Source of the DNA: Candidatus Pantoea varia
GTDB lineage: Bacteria > Pseudomonadota > Gammaproteobacteria > Enterobacterales > Enterobacteriaceae
Direction: 5' to 3'
DNA: 64,000 bases
Assembly (NCBI RefSeq): GCF_900115075.1
Contig: NZ_FOVG01000004.1
Span: 62,001 to 126,000, forward strand
Both the position numbers and the translations under genes were made by a program. The notes beneath the pieces were generated by a model. The model saw only the letters and a program-made list of their open reading frames with translations. It ran no database searches and was not told the DNA's origin. Shown piece by piece: positions 1 through 9,851 of the stretch (position 1 is its first letter; each line of letters starts with the position of its first letter).

Positions 1-125
1 AGCGATCCGTTGCTGCTGTCACCCTCTCCTTCGGTCCAGATATGACCACAGGAGGGGCAGTTGAGATTATCACCATCTTGCCAGGTGTAATCGGCGTGAC
101 AAGCTGGGCAGGCAGGTAAAGACAT
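1..125 (-). CDS. yjdM: YjdM/PhnA-family zinc-ribbon protein (C-terminal part cut off by window edge)
   Basis: Reading leftwards from an ATG at 123-125, the first 41 codons begin MSLPACPACHADYTW and include CPSCGHIW. The two CxxC pairs about 20 residues apart form a zinc ribbon. The opening matches the N-terminus of E. coli YjdM (formerly PhnA), a small cytoplasmic protein of about 110 residues. It was named for the phosphonate operon but is not needed for phosphonate use, and its function is uncertain. A GGAG sits 5 nt upstream of the ATG. The rest of the gene lies beyond the left edge. The 80-nt gap to mltB holds no obvious terminator. Confidence 0.85.
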   Translation of the reverse strand, partial: MSLPACPACHADYTWQDGDNLNCPSCGHIWTEGEGDSSNGS

Positions 126-205
126 AATGACTCCAGAGATATCAGTGGCTGTGTGGCCTGAAAAAGGGCGTCATCATATAACCTTACAGTTAACAAGGAT
201 AGCCT

Positions 206-1288
206 TTATAGCAGGCCGCCCTGCCGTGCCTTGCTCACCGCCTCACCCAGCTGCCACACCGCCATCGCATAATGAGTACTGTGGTTGTAGCGTGTAATGA
301 CATAGAAATTCGGTAAGCCGTACCAGTACTGGTAGCTGGTACCCAGGTCGAGGCGCAGCAGACTGACCTGATTGTTACCGTCCAGCGAACCCTGGGGTGA
401 CAGGCCAGAAGCCGCAAGCATGCTCACGCTGTAACGGGTTTTAAAACCGTCTTCCAGCATCGGTGCCTGGCCGCTGGCCGGAACCGCCACATTTTCGCCG
501 CTGCGCCAGCCGTGCTTCTGGAAGTAGTGCGCCACGCTGCCGATAGCATCCACCGGATCCCACAGGTTTGCATGGCCATCGCCATTGAAATCAACCGCGT
601 AATCATTGTAAGAGGAAGGCATAAACTGACCATAACCCATCGCCCCGGCGAAAGAGCCTTTCAGCGCCAGCGGGTCATCCTGCTCTTTACGCGACATCAG
701 CAGGAAGGTTTCCAGCTCGCTACTGAAATACTCGGCGCGGCGCGGATAGTTAAACGATAAGGTCGCCAGTGCATCCAGGATCCGCGTTTTCCCCATCACA
801 CGACCCCAGCGGGTTTCCACGCCAATGATGCCGACAATGATTTCCGGCGGCACGCCGTAGACCTGCTGCGCGCGTTGCAACGCATCCTGATACTGGTTCC
901 AGAACGCCACGCCGTTTTGCACGTTATCCGGCGTAATAAACTTGTTGCGATAGCGGATCCAGGCCCCGTTAGGTCCCGGCGCGGGCGTATAACTCGGCGC
1001 CTGACGATCCATCAGCCGCAGCACATAATCCAGTCGCTTAGCCTGACCAATGATGTTGTGCAGTTGCTCACGATCAAAGTCATGCTTCTCTACCATCTTA
1101 TCGATAAATTGCTCTGCTGCCGGATTACCGGCGAAGTCACCAAACATCGCCTGTCCGCTGTGCGAAGGCTGCAGTAAAAAACCGCCCTGTGGCGCAGCCA
1201 GCATCTTCTGCTGGGTCGGAACTTCAGGTTTGCTGCTGCAGGAGGCCAGAAGCGGGATGAACGCAAGGAGGGCTAACTTGAGACGCAT
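206..1288 (-). CDS. mltB: Membrane-bound lytic murein transglycosylase B
   Basis: This 360-residue lipoprotein cleaves the MurNAc-GlcNAc bond of peptidoglycan from the inner face of the outer membrane, leaving 1,6-anhydro ends. A lipoprotein signal ends in the lipobox LASC, with Cys17 as the lipidated residue. The catalytic centre is in IIGVETRWG, with Glu158 as the general acid/base (Glu162 in E. coli MltB). Length and the downstream GAMGYGQFMPSSY segment are typical of the SLT-type MltB family. It lies 152 nt downstream of narI in the same direction, but the strong terminator at 1394-1431 should separate the two. In E. coli mltB lies beside the srl genes, so its position next to nar here reflects a local rearrangement. 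Confidence 0.95.
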   Translation of the reverse strand: MRLKLALLAFIPLLASCSSKPEVPTQQKMLAAPQGGFLLQPSHSGQAMFGDFAGNPAAEQFIDKMVEKHDFDREQLHNIIGQAKRLDYVLRLMDRQAPSYTPAPGPNGAWIRYRNKFITPDNVQNGVAFWNQYQDALQRAQQVYGVPPEIIVGIIGVETRWGRVMGKTRILDALATLSFNYPRRAEYFSSELETFLLMSRKEQDDPLALKGSFAGAMGYGQFMPSSYNDYAVDFNGDGHANLWDPVDAIGSVAHYFQKHGWRSGENVAVPASGQAPMLEDGFKTRYSVSMLAASGLSPQGSLDGNNQVSLLRLDLGTSYQYWYGLPNFYVITRYNHSTHYAMAVWQLGEAVSKARQGGLL

Positions 1289-1393
1289 CGGTTATCCATA
1301 AACGAGGGGGTAAATTCAGATGCGGTAATAGTAGTCGTTCAGCGCGGTGACATACAGTCCATAATCTTAAAAAAACGTCAACGCAGCGGTGGG

Positions 1394-1431
1394 TTAAAAA
1401 GGGCTGCGGGGACGGTATTTCTCCCGCAGCC
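1394..1431 (-). terminator. Intrinsic terminator of narGHJI
   Basis: On the minus strand, 10 nt beyond the narI stop, a perfect 9-bp stem GGCTGCGGG/CCCGCAGCC (arms at 1423-1431 and 1402-1410) with a 12-nt loop is followed by CTTTTT. This is a canonical Rho-independent terminator and should end the nitrate reductase transcript before mltB. Confidence 0.88.
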
Positions 1432-1440
1432 ATCCTGCAT

Positions 1441-2118
1441 TTAGCGGCGGTTTCTCACCAACTGATAACGACGGGTCAGATACTCAACCGGCGCGCTCCA
1501 GATATGCACCAGGCGGCAGAACGGGAACAGCAGGAACAGCGTCATACCCAGCACCATGTGCACACGGTAGATAAATGCTACGCCTTCCAGATGCTGCGAC
1601 GCACCACCGTGGAAGGTGACCACCGCCTGCGCCCAGCCCACCAGCTTCATCATCTCACTGCCGTCCATATGCTGGGCGGAGAACGGAATGGTCAGCAGAC
1701 CCAGCGTGGCCTGAGCCACCAGCAGCGTCAGGATCAAAATGTCGCCGACGCTACTCGTTGCCCGCACCCGTGGATGGGTCAGGCGTCGCTTCAGCAGCAG
1801 CGCACCGCCCGCCAGCGTCATCGCACCAAACAGGCCACCGGCAACCATCGCCAGCTTCTGCTTCACGTCGATCGGCAGGAACGATTCATACATCCAGTGC
1901 GGCGTCAGCATCCCGACGATATGGCCGAAGAAGATACCGATGATACCGATGTGGAACAGGTTAGAGGCAAGCCGCATCCCTTTTTTGTCCAGCATCTGAC
2001 TGGAACCGGCCCGCCAGCTGTACTGCCCGTAGTCATAGCGCAGCCAGCTCCCCACCAGGAAGACCGTTCCGGCCAGGTAGGGGTAAATATCGAAGAAGAA
2101 GGTATTAATAAAATTCAT
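1441..2118 (-). CDS. narI: Respiratory nitrate reductase A, gamma subunit (cytochrome b)
   Basis: This 225-residue subunit takes electrons from quinol at the periplasmic side of the inner membrane and passes them to the cytoplasmic NarGH, generating proton-motive force. Five membrane spans are visible. The four haem-b ligands known from E. coli NarI fall at identical positions: His56 and His66 in the second span, and His187 and His205 in the last. Its ATG overlaps the narJ stop as ATGA (2115-2118), so it is translationally coupled as the last gene of narGHJI. Confidence 0.97.
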   Translation of the reverse strand: MNFINTFFFDIYPYLAGTVFLVGSWLRYDYGQYSWRAGSSQMLDKKGMRLASNLFHIGIIGIFFGHIVGMLTPHWMYESFLPIDVKQKLAMVAGGLFGAMTLAGGALLLKRRLTHPRVRATSSVGDILILTLLVAQATLGLLTIPFSAQHMDGSEMMKLVGWAQAVVTFHGGASQHLEGVAFIYRVHMVLGMTLFLLFPFCRLVHIWSAPVEYLTRRYQLVRNRR

Positions 2119-2843
2119 GCTGATTCTCCTGTGGTGCGCGCCGTCGCCGCGGTGATATCCAGATACTGCGGCGCGACCGCATCGGCGAAGCGACGCTGAT
2201 GCATCGCCTGCTGCGCCGAGGCACAGCCTTGTTCGCCGAGAAATTTAATCTGCTCCTCTTCCCAGACCGCATCGAGTGCTGCCGGGGTATCATCGCGCGC
2301 TTCCTGCGCCACCTGGGGCTTGAGGGCTGCAGGATCGACCGCGCTGCCGGACAGCGTCAGTAACACGGTGAACAGGTCAGCATAAGGACTCTGACGCTCT
2401 TCCAGCCGTGCAGCCAGCAAGGCCAGGATCGGCACGATGTCGTCCAGCCCCTGACGCACGGCCTCATCGCTTTTACAGGCGAGATATTCCAGGTATAGCG
2501 GCAGATAATCGGGCAACTCTTTGCTGTCCAGCGCCAGACCGTCAGCCCGGTACTGTTCCAGCAGATCGACCATCGCCTGACCGCGATCGCGGGACTCACC
2601 GTGCACATGTTCAAACAGCAGCAGCGAGGTGGCGCGGCCGCGATCAAACAGCTCGCAGTAGTCAGCCTGCACATCCAGCATGGGCCGGGCGCAGAGTTGA
2701 TTAATAAAGCGCGCCAGCCGTGCGTTCTGCTGCGGGTTGAGTTCACCGGCTTCTTCCAGCGCCGCGAGCAGATCGGGATAGTGGGTAAACAGCGCATCGT
2801 CCGGGTAGTCCAGCAGGCGCGACAGCACACGCAGCGTTATCAT
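2115..2843 (-). CDS. narJ: Nitrate reductase molybdenum cofactor assembly chaperone
   Basis: This 242-residue cytoplasmic chaperone of the NarJ/DmsD/TorD class binds apo-NarG and holds it until the molybdenum cofactor and the FS0 cluster are inserted and the complex docks on NarI. It is not part of the final enzyme. The N-terminus ([16 protein letters not shown]) and the helical composition match NarJ. The start overlaps the narH stop (ATGA at 2840-2843) and the stop overlaps the narI start, so coupling is tight on both sides. A few acidic and Ala/Gln-rich residues extend the C-terminus. Confidence 0.95.
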   Translation of the reverse strand: MITLRVLSRLLDYPDDALFTHYPDLLAALEEAGELNPQQNARLARFINQLCARPMLDVQADYCELFDRGRATSLLLFEHVHGESRDRGQAMVDLLEQYRADGLALDSKELPDYLPLYLEYLACKSDEAVRQGLDDIVPILALLAARLEERQSPYADLFTVLLTLSGSAVDPAALKPQVAQEARDDTPAALDAVWEEEQIKFLGEQGCASAQQAMHQRRFADAVAPQYLDITAATARTTGESA

Positions 2844-4384
2844 GAGGCATCCTCCGGACGCGAGGTTTTCCGGCTGATGTCGATGGCATCAATACGGCGG
2901 CTGTTGAACAGATTGAATTTGCTGTCGCTGCCGTGGCAGCCATCACCAAAGCTAAAGCCGCAGCCTTTGCTCTTCGGGAAGGCTTCACGCGCCAGTTCGC
3001 GATGACTTGAGGGCACCACAAAGCGATCTTCATAGTTCGCGATCGCCAGATAGCGGTACATCTCCTGCGCCTGGGCTTCAGTCAGACCGACCTGCTCAAG
3101 CGCCCGGATATCATGCTCACCGTCCACGCTTTCTGCGCGCTTGTAATGGCGCATCGCCAGCATGCGTTTCAGTGCCAGCAGCACTGGCGCGGTGTCGCCT
3201 GCGGTCAGCAGGTTCGCCAGATACTCAACAGGAATGCGCAGGCTTTCCACATCCGGCAGTACGCCGGTATGCGCCAGTGCTCCACCATCCACCGCCGACT
3301 GAATCGGTGACAACGGCGGCACATACCAGACCATCGGCAGCGTGCGGTATTCAGGGTGAAGTGGCAGCGCCAGCTTCCACTCCATCGCCATTTTATAAAC
3401 CGGTGAACGCTGGGCCGCGTCGATCACGCTCTGTGCTACGCCATCTTTCAGCGCCTGGGCGATCACCGCCGGATCGTTAGGATCAAGGAAGATATCCAGC
3501 TGGCTCTGATAGAGATCTTTCTCGTTTTCCGCTGCGGCGGCCTGTTCAATGCGGTCAGCGTCATAGAGCAGCACGCCGAGATAGCGGATACGGCCGACAC
3601 AGGTTTCTGAGCAGACGGTGGGCTGACCCGCTTCGATACGCGGATAACAGAAAATACATTTTTCTGATTTGCCGCTTTTCCAGTTGAAGTAGATCTTCTT
3701 GTACGGACAGCCGGTGAGGCACATCCGCCAGCCGCGACATTTATCCTGGTCGATCAGCACGATGCCATCTTCGCCGCGCTTGTAGATCGCGCCGCTTGGG
3801 CAGGTCGCCACACACGCCGGATTGAGACAGTGCTCACACAAGCGTGGCAGGTACATCATGAAGGTGTGCTCAAACTGGCCGTAAATCTCCTTCTGGATGT
3901 TATCGAAGTTCTTATCCTGTGAGCGTTTAGCAAACTCGCCGCCGAGGATCTCTTCCCAGTTCGGGCCGTTTTCGATCTTTTTCATTCGCTGACCGGTGAT
4001 CAGCGAGCGCGGACGTGCGATCGGCTGATGTTTACCGGCAGGCGCATTGTGCAGATGCTGATAATCAAAATCGAACGGCTCGTAATAATCATCCAGCGCA
4101 GGCACATCCGGGTTGGCGAAGATCTTCGACAGCAGGCCAACGCGACTGCCCATGCGCGGCTCCAGTTTGCCGTTGATCTTACGGATCCAGCCGCCCTTCC
4201 ACTTCTGCTGATCTTCCCAGGCGTGCGGATAGCCGACGCCAGGTTTGCTTTCGACATTGTTGAACCAGGCATACTCCATGCCCTCGCGGCTGGTCCAGAC
4301 GTTTTTACAGGTCACCGAACAGGTGTGGCAGCCGATACATTTGTCGAGGTTCAGCACCATGCCGACCTGTGAACGAATTTTCAT
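2840..4384 (-). CDS. narH: Respiratory nitrate reductase A, beta subunit (iron-sulfur)
   Basis: This 514-residue subunit carries electrons from the NarI haems to NarG through four Fe-S clusters on the cytoplasmic side. The cysteine groups are all present: CIGCHTCSVTC near the N-terminus, CEHCLNPACVATCP around residue 185, CRGWRMCLTGCP shortly after, and CIFCYPR with CSETCVGR downstream. The Trp replacing a Cys in CRGW is the hallmark of the [3Fe-4S] cluster. The start overlaps the narG stop by 4 nt (ATGA). Confidence 0.97.
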   Translation of the reverse strand: MKIRSQVGMVLNLDKCIGCHTCSVTCKNVWTSREGMEYAWFNNVESKPGVGYPHAWEDQQKWKGGWIRKINGKLEPRMGSRVGLLSKIFANPDVPALDDYYEPFDFDYQHLHNAPAGKHQPIARPRSLITGQRMKKIENGPNWEEILGGEFAKRSQDKNFDNIQKEIYGQFEHTFMMYLPRLCEHCLNPACVATCPSGAIYKRGEDGIVLIDQDKCRGWRMCLTGCPYKKIYFNWKSGKSEKCIFCYPRIEAGQPTVCSETCVGRIRYLGVLLYDADRIEQAAAAENEKDLYQSQLDIFLDPNDPAVIAQALKDGVAQSVIDAAQRSPVYKMAMEWKLALPLHPEYRTLPMVWYVPPLSPIQSAVDGGALAHTGVLPDVESLRIPVEYLANLLTAGDTAPVLLALKRMLAMRHYKRAESVDGEHDIRALEQVGLTEAQAQEMYRYLAIANYEDRFVVPSSHRELAREAFPKSKGCGFSFGDGCHGSDSKFNLFNSRRIDAIDISRKTSRPEDAS

Positions 4385-7300
4385 GGTTTTACCTCCTGCT
4401 GGCTGCCCTGGCAGGCATCGTTGCCTTCCCCATCTAACCAGTTAACGTTGTTCATTTTTCTCACCACCACGAACTCATCACGGTTGGAGCCGACGGTGCC
4501 GTAGTAGTTAAAGCCCCAGGAGAGCTGCGCATAACCGCCGATCATATGGGTCGGTTTCGGGCAGGTTCGCGTCACGGAGTTATGGATGCCGCCGCGCTGG
4601 CTGGTGATCTCCGAGCCAGGAATATTCACAATGCGTTCCTGGGCGTGGTACATCATGGTCATACCGGCCGGGATGCGCTGGCTCACGACCGCACGCGCAG
4701 TCAGTGCACCATTGGCGTTGAACGCCTCGATCCAGTCGTTATCCACAATGCCCAGCTCGCGGGCGTCATCTTCACTCATCCAGACGATCGGTCCGCCGCG
4801 TGACAGCGTCAGCATTAGCAGATTGTCGCTGTAGGTGGAGTGAATGCCCCACTTCTGGTGTGGCGTCAGGAAGTTCAGCGCCTTCTCCGGATTACCGTTG
4901 GGCTTGCTGTTCAGCAACGGCTTCGCCGCGCGGGTATCGATGGGCGGACGGTAGACAATCAGGCTCTCACCGAAGGCGCGCATCCACTCATGATCCTGAT
5001 AGAGCTGCTGACGGCCGCTCAGGGTTCGCCACGGGATCAGCTCATGAACGTTGGTGTAGCAGGCGTTGTAAGAGACATGTTCATCTTCCAGACCTGACCA
5101 GGTCGGGCTGGAGATAATCTTGCGCGGCTGTGCCTGGATATCGCGGAAGCGGATCTTCTCATCTTCTTTGTTCAGTGCCAGATGCGTGTGGTCACGACCG
5201 GTAATTGCGCCCAGCGCCTGCCAGGCTTTCACTGCTACCTGACCATTGGTTTCCGGTGCCAGCGCCAGGATCACTTCTGCTGCATCGATCGCTGTGTCGA
5301 TATTCGGCCGTCCCGCTGCCGGGCCATCCGCTTTGACGTAGTTCAGTTGCTTGAGGAAATCGACCTCTTTGCTGGTGTTCCAGCTGATGCCTTTGCCGCC
5401 GTTACCCTGGGTATCCAGCAACGGTCCCAGCGAGGTAAAGCGTTCCCAGGTCGCCGGATAGTCACGTTCCACCACCATAATGTGTGGCGCCGTTTTGCCC
5501 GGAATCAGGTCGCACTCGCCTTTTTTCCAGTCTTTCGCCTCAAACGGCTGCGCCAGCTCTGCGGGTGAGTCATGCAACACCGGTAGCGTAACCACATCCG
5601 TTTCAACGCCTAAATGGCCAGGGCAGAGATCGGAGAAAGCTTTGGCGATGCCTTTGTAGATCTCCCAGTCGCTCTTTGAGTCCCAGGCAGGATCGACGGC
5701 CGCAGACAGCGGATGAATAAACGGATGCATATCCGAGGTATTCATATCGTCTTTTTCATACCAGGTGGCGGTTGGCAGCACGACGTCTGAGTAGAGACAG
5801 GTGCTCGACATACGGAAGTCGAGTGTGACTACCAGATCCAGCTTGCCTTCGGCGCCCTGATCCAGCCATTCCACTTCTTCGGGTTTCACACGCCCCTGCT
5901 GACCTAAATCTTTACCCTGAATGCCGTTTTCGGTACCCAGCAGGTACTTCAGCATGTACTCATGCCCTTTACCTGACGAGCCAAGCAGATTGGAACGCCA
6001 GACAAACAGGTTACGCGGGAAGTTCTGCGGGTCGTCCGGCTGTTCAGCGGCAAACCGCATGGTCCCCTGCTTCAGGCTCTCCACGGTATAATCCAGCGGT
6101 GACTGACCGGCGGCTTTCGCCTGCGCCGCGATATGCAGCGGGTTGACGTTAAGCTGCGGCGCGGAAGGCAGCCAGCCCATGCGTTCAGAACGAACGTTAA
6201 GGTCGATCAGACTGCCGCTGTAGCGGCTTTTGTCCGCCAGCGGTGACAGCAGTTCGCTGGTGGTCAGGGTTTCATAGCGCCACTGACTGGAGTGGTTGTA
6301 GAAGAAGGAGGTGCTGTTCATCTGACGTGGCGGACGCTGCCAGTCGAGACCAAAGGCCAGCGGTGCCCAGCCAGTCTGCGGACGGAGTTTCTCCTGACCG
6401 ACATAGTGCGCCCAGCCCCCCCCGCTCTGACCCACACAGCCGCAGAAAATCAGCATGTTCATCAGGCCACGGTAGTTCATGTCCATGTGATACCAGTGGT
6501 TCATACCGGCACCGACGATGATCATTGAGCGGCCACGGGTTTTCTCGGCGTTTTCAGCAAACTCGCGGGCAATGCGGATGATGTTCTGACGGGAAACGCC
6601 CGTAATCTGCTCCGCCCAGGCCGGGCTATAGGCTTTGATCTCATCGTAGTTTTGCGCGCAGTTGGTATCATCCAGACCGCGATCAAGACCGTAGTTCGCC
6701 AGGGTCAGATCGTAGACGCTGGTGACCAGCGCTTCACTGCCATCCGCCAGTTGCAGACGTTTTACCGGCAGCTTGTGCAACAAAATCTCATCCAGCGCGA
6801 CGCTGTTGAAATGCTCGCTGGTGATGCCACCAAAGTAAGGGAAACCGACCTCAACCACCTCATCGTGACTGCCGAGCAGGCTGAGCTGCAGTTCAACTTC
6901 CTGATGTGACGCCCCATCCCGCTGCTCGAGGTTCCATTTGCCTTTTTCACCCCAGCGGAAGCCGATAGATCCCTGCGGCGCGGTCAGCTCCCCGGTCGCC
7001 TCGTTGATCGCGACGGTTTTCCATTCCGGGTTATTCTCCTGACCCAGACCATCCACCAGATCGCTGGCACGCAGCTGACGGCCCGCAGCGTAGTAACCGC
7101 CCTCACGTGGCTCCAGCATGACCAGCATCGGCATATCGGTGTAACGGCGTACGTAGTCGCGGAAATAGCCGACTTCGCGATCAAGGTGAAACTCTTTCAG
7201 CATCACGTGGCCCATCGCCAGCGCCATCGCGCTGTCGGTGCCCTGCTTCGGACTCAGCCACTGATCACACAGCTTCGCGACCTCAGCATAGTCCGGCGTG

Positions 7301-8142
7301 ATGGCCACGGTTTTCGTCCCTTTATAACGGACTTCTGTGAAGAAGTGGGCATCCGGGGTACGGGTCTGCGGCACGTTCGAGCCCCAGGCAATGATGTAAG
7401 AGGAGTTATACCAGTCGGCCGATTCCGGCACGTCGGTCTGCTCGCCCCAGGTCATCGGTGACGCAGGCGGCAGGTCGCAATACCAGTCGTAGAAGCTCAG
7501 GCAGGTGCCGCCAATCAGTGACAGGTAACGAGCGCCGGCAGCGTAAGAGACCATCGACATCGCCGGAATCGGCGAGAATCCCATAATGCGGTCAGGGCCG
7601 TAGGTTTTTGCGGTGCAGATATTCGCGGCCGCGATCATCTCGTTCACTTCCTGCCAGCTGGAGCGAACAAAGCCACCACGTCCCCGCGCCTGCTTGTAGC
7701 TTTTGGCCTTTTCAGGATTGCTGATGATGGATGCCCAGGCATCTACCGGATCGCTATGCTGCGCTTTCGCGTCGCGCCACAACTGAATCAGCTTCTTGCG
7801 CATCAGCGGATATTTCAGGCGGTTAGCACTGTAGAGATACCAGGAGTAGCTGGCGCCGCGTGGGCAGCCGCGCGGTTCATGGTTGGGCAGATCGGGACGG
7901 GTACGTGGATAGTCGGTCTGCTGGGTCTCCCAGGTGACCAGACCGTTTTTCACGTAGATTTTCCAGCTGCATGAGCCGGTACAGTTAACACCGTGGGTGG
8001 AGCGCACGATTTTATCGTGCTGCCAGCGGCTGCGATAGCCATCTTCCCAGTCGCGGTTGCTGTTTAAGGTCTGGCCATGCTGGCCGGAAAACGGCTCGGC
8101 CAGCTGTTTAAAATAACGAAATCGATCAAGAAACTTGCTCAT
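4381..8142 (-). CDS. narG: Respiratory nitrate reductase A, alpha subunit (molybdenum)
   Basis: This 1253-residue catalytic subunit reduces nitrate to nitrite at a bis-MGD molybdenum centre facing the cytoplasm. The start is placed at the ATG at 8140-8142 (MSKFLDRFRYFKQ), which matches the family N-terminus and has AGGAG 8 nt upstream; the frame is open for 29 more codons, but those are not conserved. The FS0 cluster ligands are His50, Cys54 and Cys58 in STHGVNCTGSC. The Mo-ligand Asp is in SFYDWYCD. The C-terminal GSNRDEFVVVRKM is typical. It follows narK by 101 nt that hold a hairpin but no FNR box. Confidence 0.97.
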   Translation of the reverse strand: MSKFLDRFRYFKQLAEPFSGQHGQTLNSNRDWEDGYRSRWQHDKIVRSTHGVNCTGSCSWKIYVKNGLVTWETQQTDYPRTRPDLPNHEPRGCPRGASYSWYLYSANRLKYPLMRKKLIQLWRDAKAQHSDPVDAWASIISNPEKAKSYKQARGRGGFVRSSWQEVNEMIAAANICTAKTYGPDRIMGFSPIPAMSMVSYAAGARYLSLIGGTCLSFYDWYCDLPPASPMTWGEQTDVPESADWYNSSYIIAWGSNVPQTRTPDAHFFTEVRYKGTKTVAITPDYAEVAKLCDQWLSPKQGTDSAMALAMGHVMLKEFHLDREVGYFRDYVRRYTDMPMLVMLEPREGGYYAAGRQLRASDLVDGLGQENNPEWKTVAINEATGELTAPQGSIGFRWGEKGKWNLEQRDGASHQEVELQLSLLGSHDEVVEVGFPYFGGITSEHFNSVALDEILLHKLPVKRLQLADGSEALVTSVYDLTLANYGLDRGLDDTNCAQNYDEIKAYSPAWAEQITGVSRQNIIRIAREFAENAEKTRGRSMIIVGAGMNHWYHMDMNYRGLMNMLIFCGCVGQSGGGWAHYVGQEKLRPQTGWAPLAFGLDWQRPPRQMNSTSFFYNHSSQWRYETLTTSELLSPLADKSRYSGSLIDLNVRSERMGWLPSAPQLNVNPLHIAAQAKAAGQSPLDYTVESLKQGTMRFAAEQPDDPQNFPRNLFVWRSNLLGSSGKGHEYMLKYLLGTENGIQGKDLGQQGRVKPEEVEWLDQGAEGKLDLVVTLDFRMSSTCLYSDVVLPTATWYEKDDMNTSDMHPFIHPLSAAVDPAWDSKSDWEIYKGIAKAFSDLCPGHLGVETDVVTLPVLHDSPAELAQPFEAKDWKKGECDLIPGKTAPHIMVVERDYPATWERFTSLGPLLDTQGNGGKGISWNTSKEVDFLKQLNYVKADGPAAGRPNIDTAIDAAEVILALAPETNGQVAVKAWQALGAITGRDHTHLALNKEDEKIRFRDIQAQPRKIISSPTWSGLEDEHVSYNACYTNVHELIPWRTLSGRQQLYQDHEWMRAFGESLIVYRPPIDTRAAKPLLNSKPNGNPEKALNFLTPHQKWGIHSTYSDNLLMLTLSRGGPIVWMSEDDARELGIVDNDWIEAFNANGALTARAVVSQRIPAGMTMMYHAQERIVNIPGSEITSQRGGIHNSVTRTCPKPTHMIGGYAQLSWGFNYYGTVGSNRDEFVVVRKMNNVNWLDGEGNDACQGSQQEVKP

Positions 8143-8206
8143 CCGGAATACTCCTGAAGGCTTTGTATGACATTGCTGACTCTGCATCTGTCGCGACACA
8201 GAAAGG

Positions 8207-8233
8207 AAAATTTTGCCGGTGTGCCACACCGGC
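8207..8233 (-). terminator. Terminator-like hairpin between narK and narG
   Basis: Ten nucleotides past the narK stop, the minus strand has an 8-bp stem GCCGGTGT/ACACCGGC with a 3-nt loop, followed by AAAATTTT. The interrupted U-tract suggests a weak or leaky terminator. It may reduce read-through from narK into narGHJI rather than block it. Confidence 0.6.
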
Positions 8234-8243
8234 TTTATCGTTA

Positions 8244-9635
8244 TCAGGCGCGGGCTTTTCGTCCGTAAACCAGCCAGGTCACCGCGATACAGCAGAGGTA
8301 AAAGACCAGGAAGATTTTCATCGCGCCAGCGGGTGAACCGGTCATCGCGAGCGACAGGCCAAAGGTCTGCGGAATAAAGAAGCCGCCCAGCGCGCCAATG
8401 GCGGAGATAAAGCCGAGCGCAGCCGAGGTTTCTGTTCCAGCTTCACGCTGCGCATGCGCATCGTCGCCGCCTTCAGCTTTGATACGTTCCAGCGTCAGCT
8501 TGCGGAAGAGCACCGCAATCATCTGGTAGGTGGAGCCGCTGCCAAGACCGGAAGTCAGGAACAGGCCCATAAACACAGCGAAGAAGGCCACGAACGAGCC
8601 ATCATGTCCGTCACCTGGCAGGGTGAGGAACAGCAGAGCGGCAAACAGCGCCATCAGGATGTAGTTGACCAGCGTGACGCGGGTTCCGCCGAGACGGTCA
8701 GAAATGATGCCGCCTGCGGAACGGGCCAGTGCGCCAATCAACGGACCGAAAAAGGCGTAATGCATGATCACGACATCAGGAAATTGCGTCTTCGTCAGCA
8801 TGGCAAAGCCGGCAGAGAAACCGATAAACGAACCAAAGGTCGCCAGATAGAGCAGCGCCATGACCCACAGGTGGGGACGTTTCAGCACCGGCAACTGCTC
8901 ACGCAGCGAGGATTTCGCTGCTGCCAGGTCGTTCATGCCGAACCAGGCTGCCAGCGTGCCGATCGCCAGAAACGGTACCCAGATCCAGGAGGCATTCTCC
9001 AGCCAGAGGCTGTCGCCGGTGACGGTGGTCTGACCCACATCGGCAAAACCAAAGATGGCGCAGGAGATCGCCAGCGGCGCGACAAACTGCATGACGCTGA
9101 CGCCGAGATTACCGAGGCCGCCGTTGATGCCCAGCGCGCCGCCCTGGCGGGCTTTGGGAAAGAAGAAGCTGATGTTACCCATGCTTGAAGCGAAGTTAGC
9201 GCCGCCAAAACCGCACAGCAGGGAAATCACCATAAAAGTCGCGAATGAAGTCTGGCTCTCCTGTACGGCAAGACCGAGCCACAGGCACGGGATGATCAGG
9301 ATGCCGGTGCTGAAGGCGGTCCAGCGGCGTCCGCCAAAGATCGGAATAACAAAAGAGTAAGGAACACGCAGCAACGCGCCGGACACCGAGGGCAGCGCGG
9401 TCAGTAAAAAGAGCTGTTCAGTGCTGAAATTAAAACCCACTTTATTCAGGTTAACCGCGACGGTGCTGAACAGCATCCAGACGCAGAAGCCCAGCAGCAG
9501 ACAGAAAACAGAAATCCACAGGTTACGGCTGGCGATACGTTTACCGCGTGACTGCCAGAACGCATCGTTTTCCGGTTGCCAGTCCTGAATTAACGCGCCG
9601 CGCGTCGGGGTTTGCAAAGGGGCGGATTGGGTCAT
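8244..9635 (-). CDS. narK: Nitrate/nitrite transporter
   Basis: This 463-residue, 12-span major facilitator exchanges nitrate for nitrite across the inner membrane, supplying NarG and removing its product. The start is set at the ATG at 9633-9635 (MTQSAPLQTP), which gives exactly the length of E. coli NarK; the frame extends 27 codons further without conservation. NNP-family segments rich in glycine are clear, such as SLLCGFGGANFASSMGNIS and GGALGINGGLGNLGVS. It is expected to be induced without oxygen and with nitrate through the FNR box and NarL heptamers upstream. Confidence 0.96.
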   Translation of the reverse strand: MTQSAPLQTPTRGALIQDWQPENDAFWQSRGKRIASRNLWISVFCLLLGFCVWMLFSTVAVNLNKVGFNFSTEQLFLLTALPSVSGALLRVPYSFVIPIFGGRRWTAFSTGILIIPCLWLGLAVQESQTSFATFMVISLLCGFGGANFASSMGNISFFFPKARQGGALGINGGLGNLGVSVMQFVAPLAISCAIFGFADVGQTTVTGDSLWLENASWIWVPFLAIGTLAAWFGMNDLAAAKSSLREQLPVLKRPHLWVMALLYLATFGSFIGFSAGFAMLTKTQFPDVVIMHYAFFGPLIGALARSAGGIISDRLGGTRVTLVNYILMALFAALLFLTLPGDGHDGSFVAFFAVFMGLFLTSGLGSGSTYQMIAVLFRKLTLERIKAEGGDDAHAQREAGTETSAALGFISAIGALGGFFIPQTFGLSLAMTGSPAGAMKIFLVFYLCCIAVTWLVYGRKARA

Positions 9636-9696
9636 AAATCTCTCATCAGCAGAATAATAATTGTGCATATCCTGCGCATCCGGCCTGGCGGCTTGC

Positions 9697-9710
9697 TTGA
9701 TACAAATCAA
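9697..9710 (-). promoter_or_regulatory. FNR box upstream of narK
   Basis: TTGATACAAATCAA is a perfect match to the FNR consensus TTGAT-N4-ATCAA. Its centre is about 68 nt upstream of the narK ATG, which would fit class II activation at -41.5 with a leader of roughly 25 nt. The -10 element at that spacing is poor, as is common for FNR-dependent promoters. Confidence 0.88.
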
Positions 9711-9763
9711 CGGCAAGGCAGGTTACAAAGGCGCGGTAATCCCTGACCATCCCGGTTAAGTAG

Positions 9764-9791
9764 TTGACTGAACGCGGATAACCCTTATAAA
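9764..9791 (+). promoter_or_regulatory. Candidate sigma-70 promoter of narL
   Basis: TTGACT (9764-9769), a 16-nt spacer and TATAAA (9786-9791) form a good sigma-70 match pointing at narL. Transcription would start near 9798, giving a leader of about 150 nt. The two NarL heptamers at 9852-9872 would then lie inside this leader. Confidence 0.55.
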
Positions 9792-9851
9792 TCATGCGGT
9801 TTAATGGCGACTGAAAACGCCATCAGCAAAAGGGTGCCCGAATGGAAATAA

